In this document: one piece after another, positions 62,731-64,000 of the stretch
How the letters are laid out: every line of letters begins with the position of its first letter
Numbering within the stretch: the stretch's first letter is position 1
Assembly: GCA_030447545.1 (NCBI GenBank)
Contig: JAUJOV010000004.1
Coordinates: 26,214-90,213 of the forward strand
Source of the DNA: Sphingomicrobium sp.
GTDB taxonomy: Bacteria > Pseudomonadota > Alphaproteobacteria > Sphingomonadales > Sphingomonadaceae
DNA length: 64,000 bases
Direction: 5' to 3'
Position numbers and translations under genes: made by a program
Notes under the pieces: generated by a model
What the model was told of the DNA's origin: nothing
The model's database searches: none
The model's input: only the letters and a program-made list of their open reading frames with translations

Positions 62731-63453
62731 ATGGCGCAATCCCGACGGACTCCCCCGAGCCAAGGGCGGCAAAGCCGACCGGACGGTGAAAGCCGCCAAA
62801 GCGAGAGCCGCGGCGCGCAGCGCGCGCTGATCGGCGCTGGCGTCGCAGTCGCTGCCGGGGCCGCGGCGCTGTTCTTCGCGCGCCGCACCGCCGATTGGCG
62901 CAACGGCGCTGGAAAGGGGATCAGCGATGCGCCCGACCATGTGCGGCGGGAGCGGCCGCAAGGGCTCGTCGGCCACAGCGTGACGATCAACAAGCCCCGC
63001 CAGGAATTGTACGATCGCTGGCGCGACTTCACGCGCTTCCCCGACTTCATGGACAATGTCGACCGTGTCGCGGACCTCGGCGACGGCCGCTCTCGCTGGC
63101 TGATCAAGGCGCCTGCGGGCGGCTACGTCGACCTCGTCACCCGAATCACCGAGGACCGGCCCGGGGAGGCCATCGCCTGGGCGAGCGAGCCCGAATCGCA
63201 GATAAGGACCGACGGCCGGGTCGAGTTCATCGACGCGCCGCCCGGGCGGGGCACGATGGTGCGGCTGAAGCTCAGCTACGACCCGCCCGCCCGGACGCTC
63301 GGACGAACCATCGCGAAGATTCTCCAGCGCGAGCCCAACGTCCAGGCGCGGCGCGACCTCAGGCGCTTCAAGCAGCTGATGGAAACGGGCGAGGTGCCGA
63401 CCAACGCCGGCCCGTCGGGCCGCGGCGAGCCTGTCACCGAACCAAGGATTTAG
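62731..63453 (+). CDS. SRPBCC (polyketide cyclase/dehydrase-like) family membrane-anchored protein
   Basis: TM ALIGAGVAVAAGAAALFFA; VTINKPRQELYDRWRDFTRFPDFMDNVDRVADLGDGRSRWLIKAPAG. Confidence 0.85.
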   Translation: MAQSRRTPPSQGRQSRPDGESRQSESRGAQRALIGAGVAVAAGAAALFFARRTADWRNGAGKGISDAPDHVRRERPQGLVGHSVTINKPRQELYDRWRDFTRFPDFMDNVDRVADLGDGRSRWLIKAPAGGYVDLVTRITEDRPGEAIAWASEPESQIRTDGRVEFIDAPPGRGTMVRLKLSYDPPARTLGRTIAKILQREPNVQARRDLRRFKQLMETGEVPTNAGPSGRGEPVTEPRI

Positions 63454-63463
63454 GAGACACGCA

Positions 63464-64000
63464 TGCGCGCACTCACCTGGCACGGCCGCCACGACGTCCG
63501 CGTGGAGACGGTCCCTGACCCCGAGATCGTCAACCCGCGCGACTGCATCATCCGCGTGACCTCGACCGCGATCTGCGGCTCCGACCTGCATCTCTACGAC
63601 GGCTACATCCCCGGCATGCGCGCCGGGGACGTCCTCGGCCACGAGTTCATGGGCGAGGTGGTCGAGGTCGGCCCGAAGAGCACGCTCGAGAAGGGCCAGC
63701 GGGTGATCGTGCCGTTCACGATCAGCTGCGGGGAGTGCTTCTTCTGCAGCAGGCAGCAGTTCAGCTGCTGCGACAACAGCAATCCGGCCGAGACCTCGGA
63801 CGCGACCAAGTTCATGGTCGGCTATCCTGCGACGGCCATGTTCGGATATTCGCACCTGACCGGCGGCTTTGCCGGCGGCCAGGCCGAATATGTCCGAGTG
63901 CCCTTCTCCAACGTCGGTCCGCTGGTGATCCCCGACGAGTTCGAGGACGACAAGGTGCTGTTCCTGACCGACATTCTGCCGACCGGCTGGATGGCCGCGG
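63464..64000 (+). CDS. Zinc-dependent alcohol dehydrogenase, 5' part (runs off window)
   Basis: [70 protein letters not shown]; structural zinc [15 protein letters not shown]. Confidence 0.93.

Overview
High-GC alphaproteobacterial chromosomal segment, probably Sphingomonadales judging by gene content (an inference; no database was searched). Most of the window is housekeeping and catabolic: leucine catabolism (thiolase, isovaleryl-CoA dehydrogenase, methylcrotonyl-CoA carboxylase), nadC, cysQ, an envelope-polysaccharide/sulfotransferase patch, tRNA-Val, the F0 ATP synthase operon, a YdbH-YnbE-YdbL-like operon, radC, purB, dnaK/dnaJ, fabG/fabD, rpsF-rpsR-rplI, phenylacetate catabolism (paaZ, paaG, paaI, paaABCE), and a branched-chain 2-oxoacid dehydrogenase with fused E1 plus E2. 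Many conserved genes (nadC, dnaK, dnaJ, fabD, ivd, mccA/B and others) are split by +/-1 frameshifts, which looks like uncorrected indel error rather than gene decay. The most interesting element is a complete IS1595-family transposon at 45980-48517, with perfect 21-bp terminal inverted repeats and an exact 8-bp target duplication. Besides its transposase it carries four unrelated passenger ORFs, including a multi-TM protein with a SLATT/Pycsar-effector-like layout and a protein with a HEPN-like RNLFVH (Rx4H) motif. Other leads are a mercury-type MerR operator between a glutaredoxin-MauE fusion gene and a decayed merR, palindromic repeats embedded in or abutting coding regions, a Z-DNA-prone tract, and a near-exact RpoH promoter upstream of dnaK.
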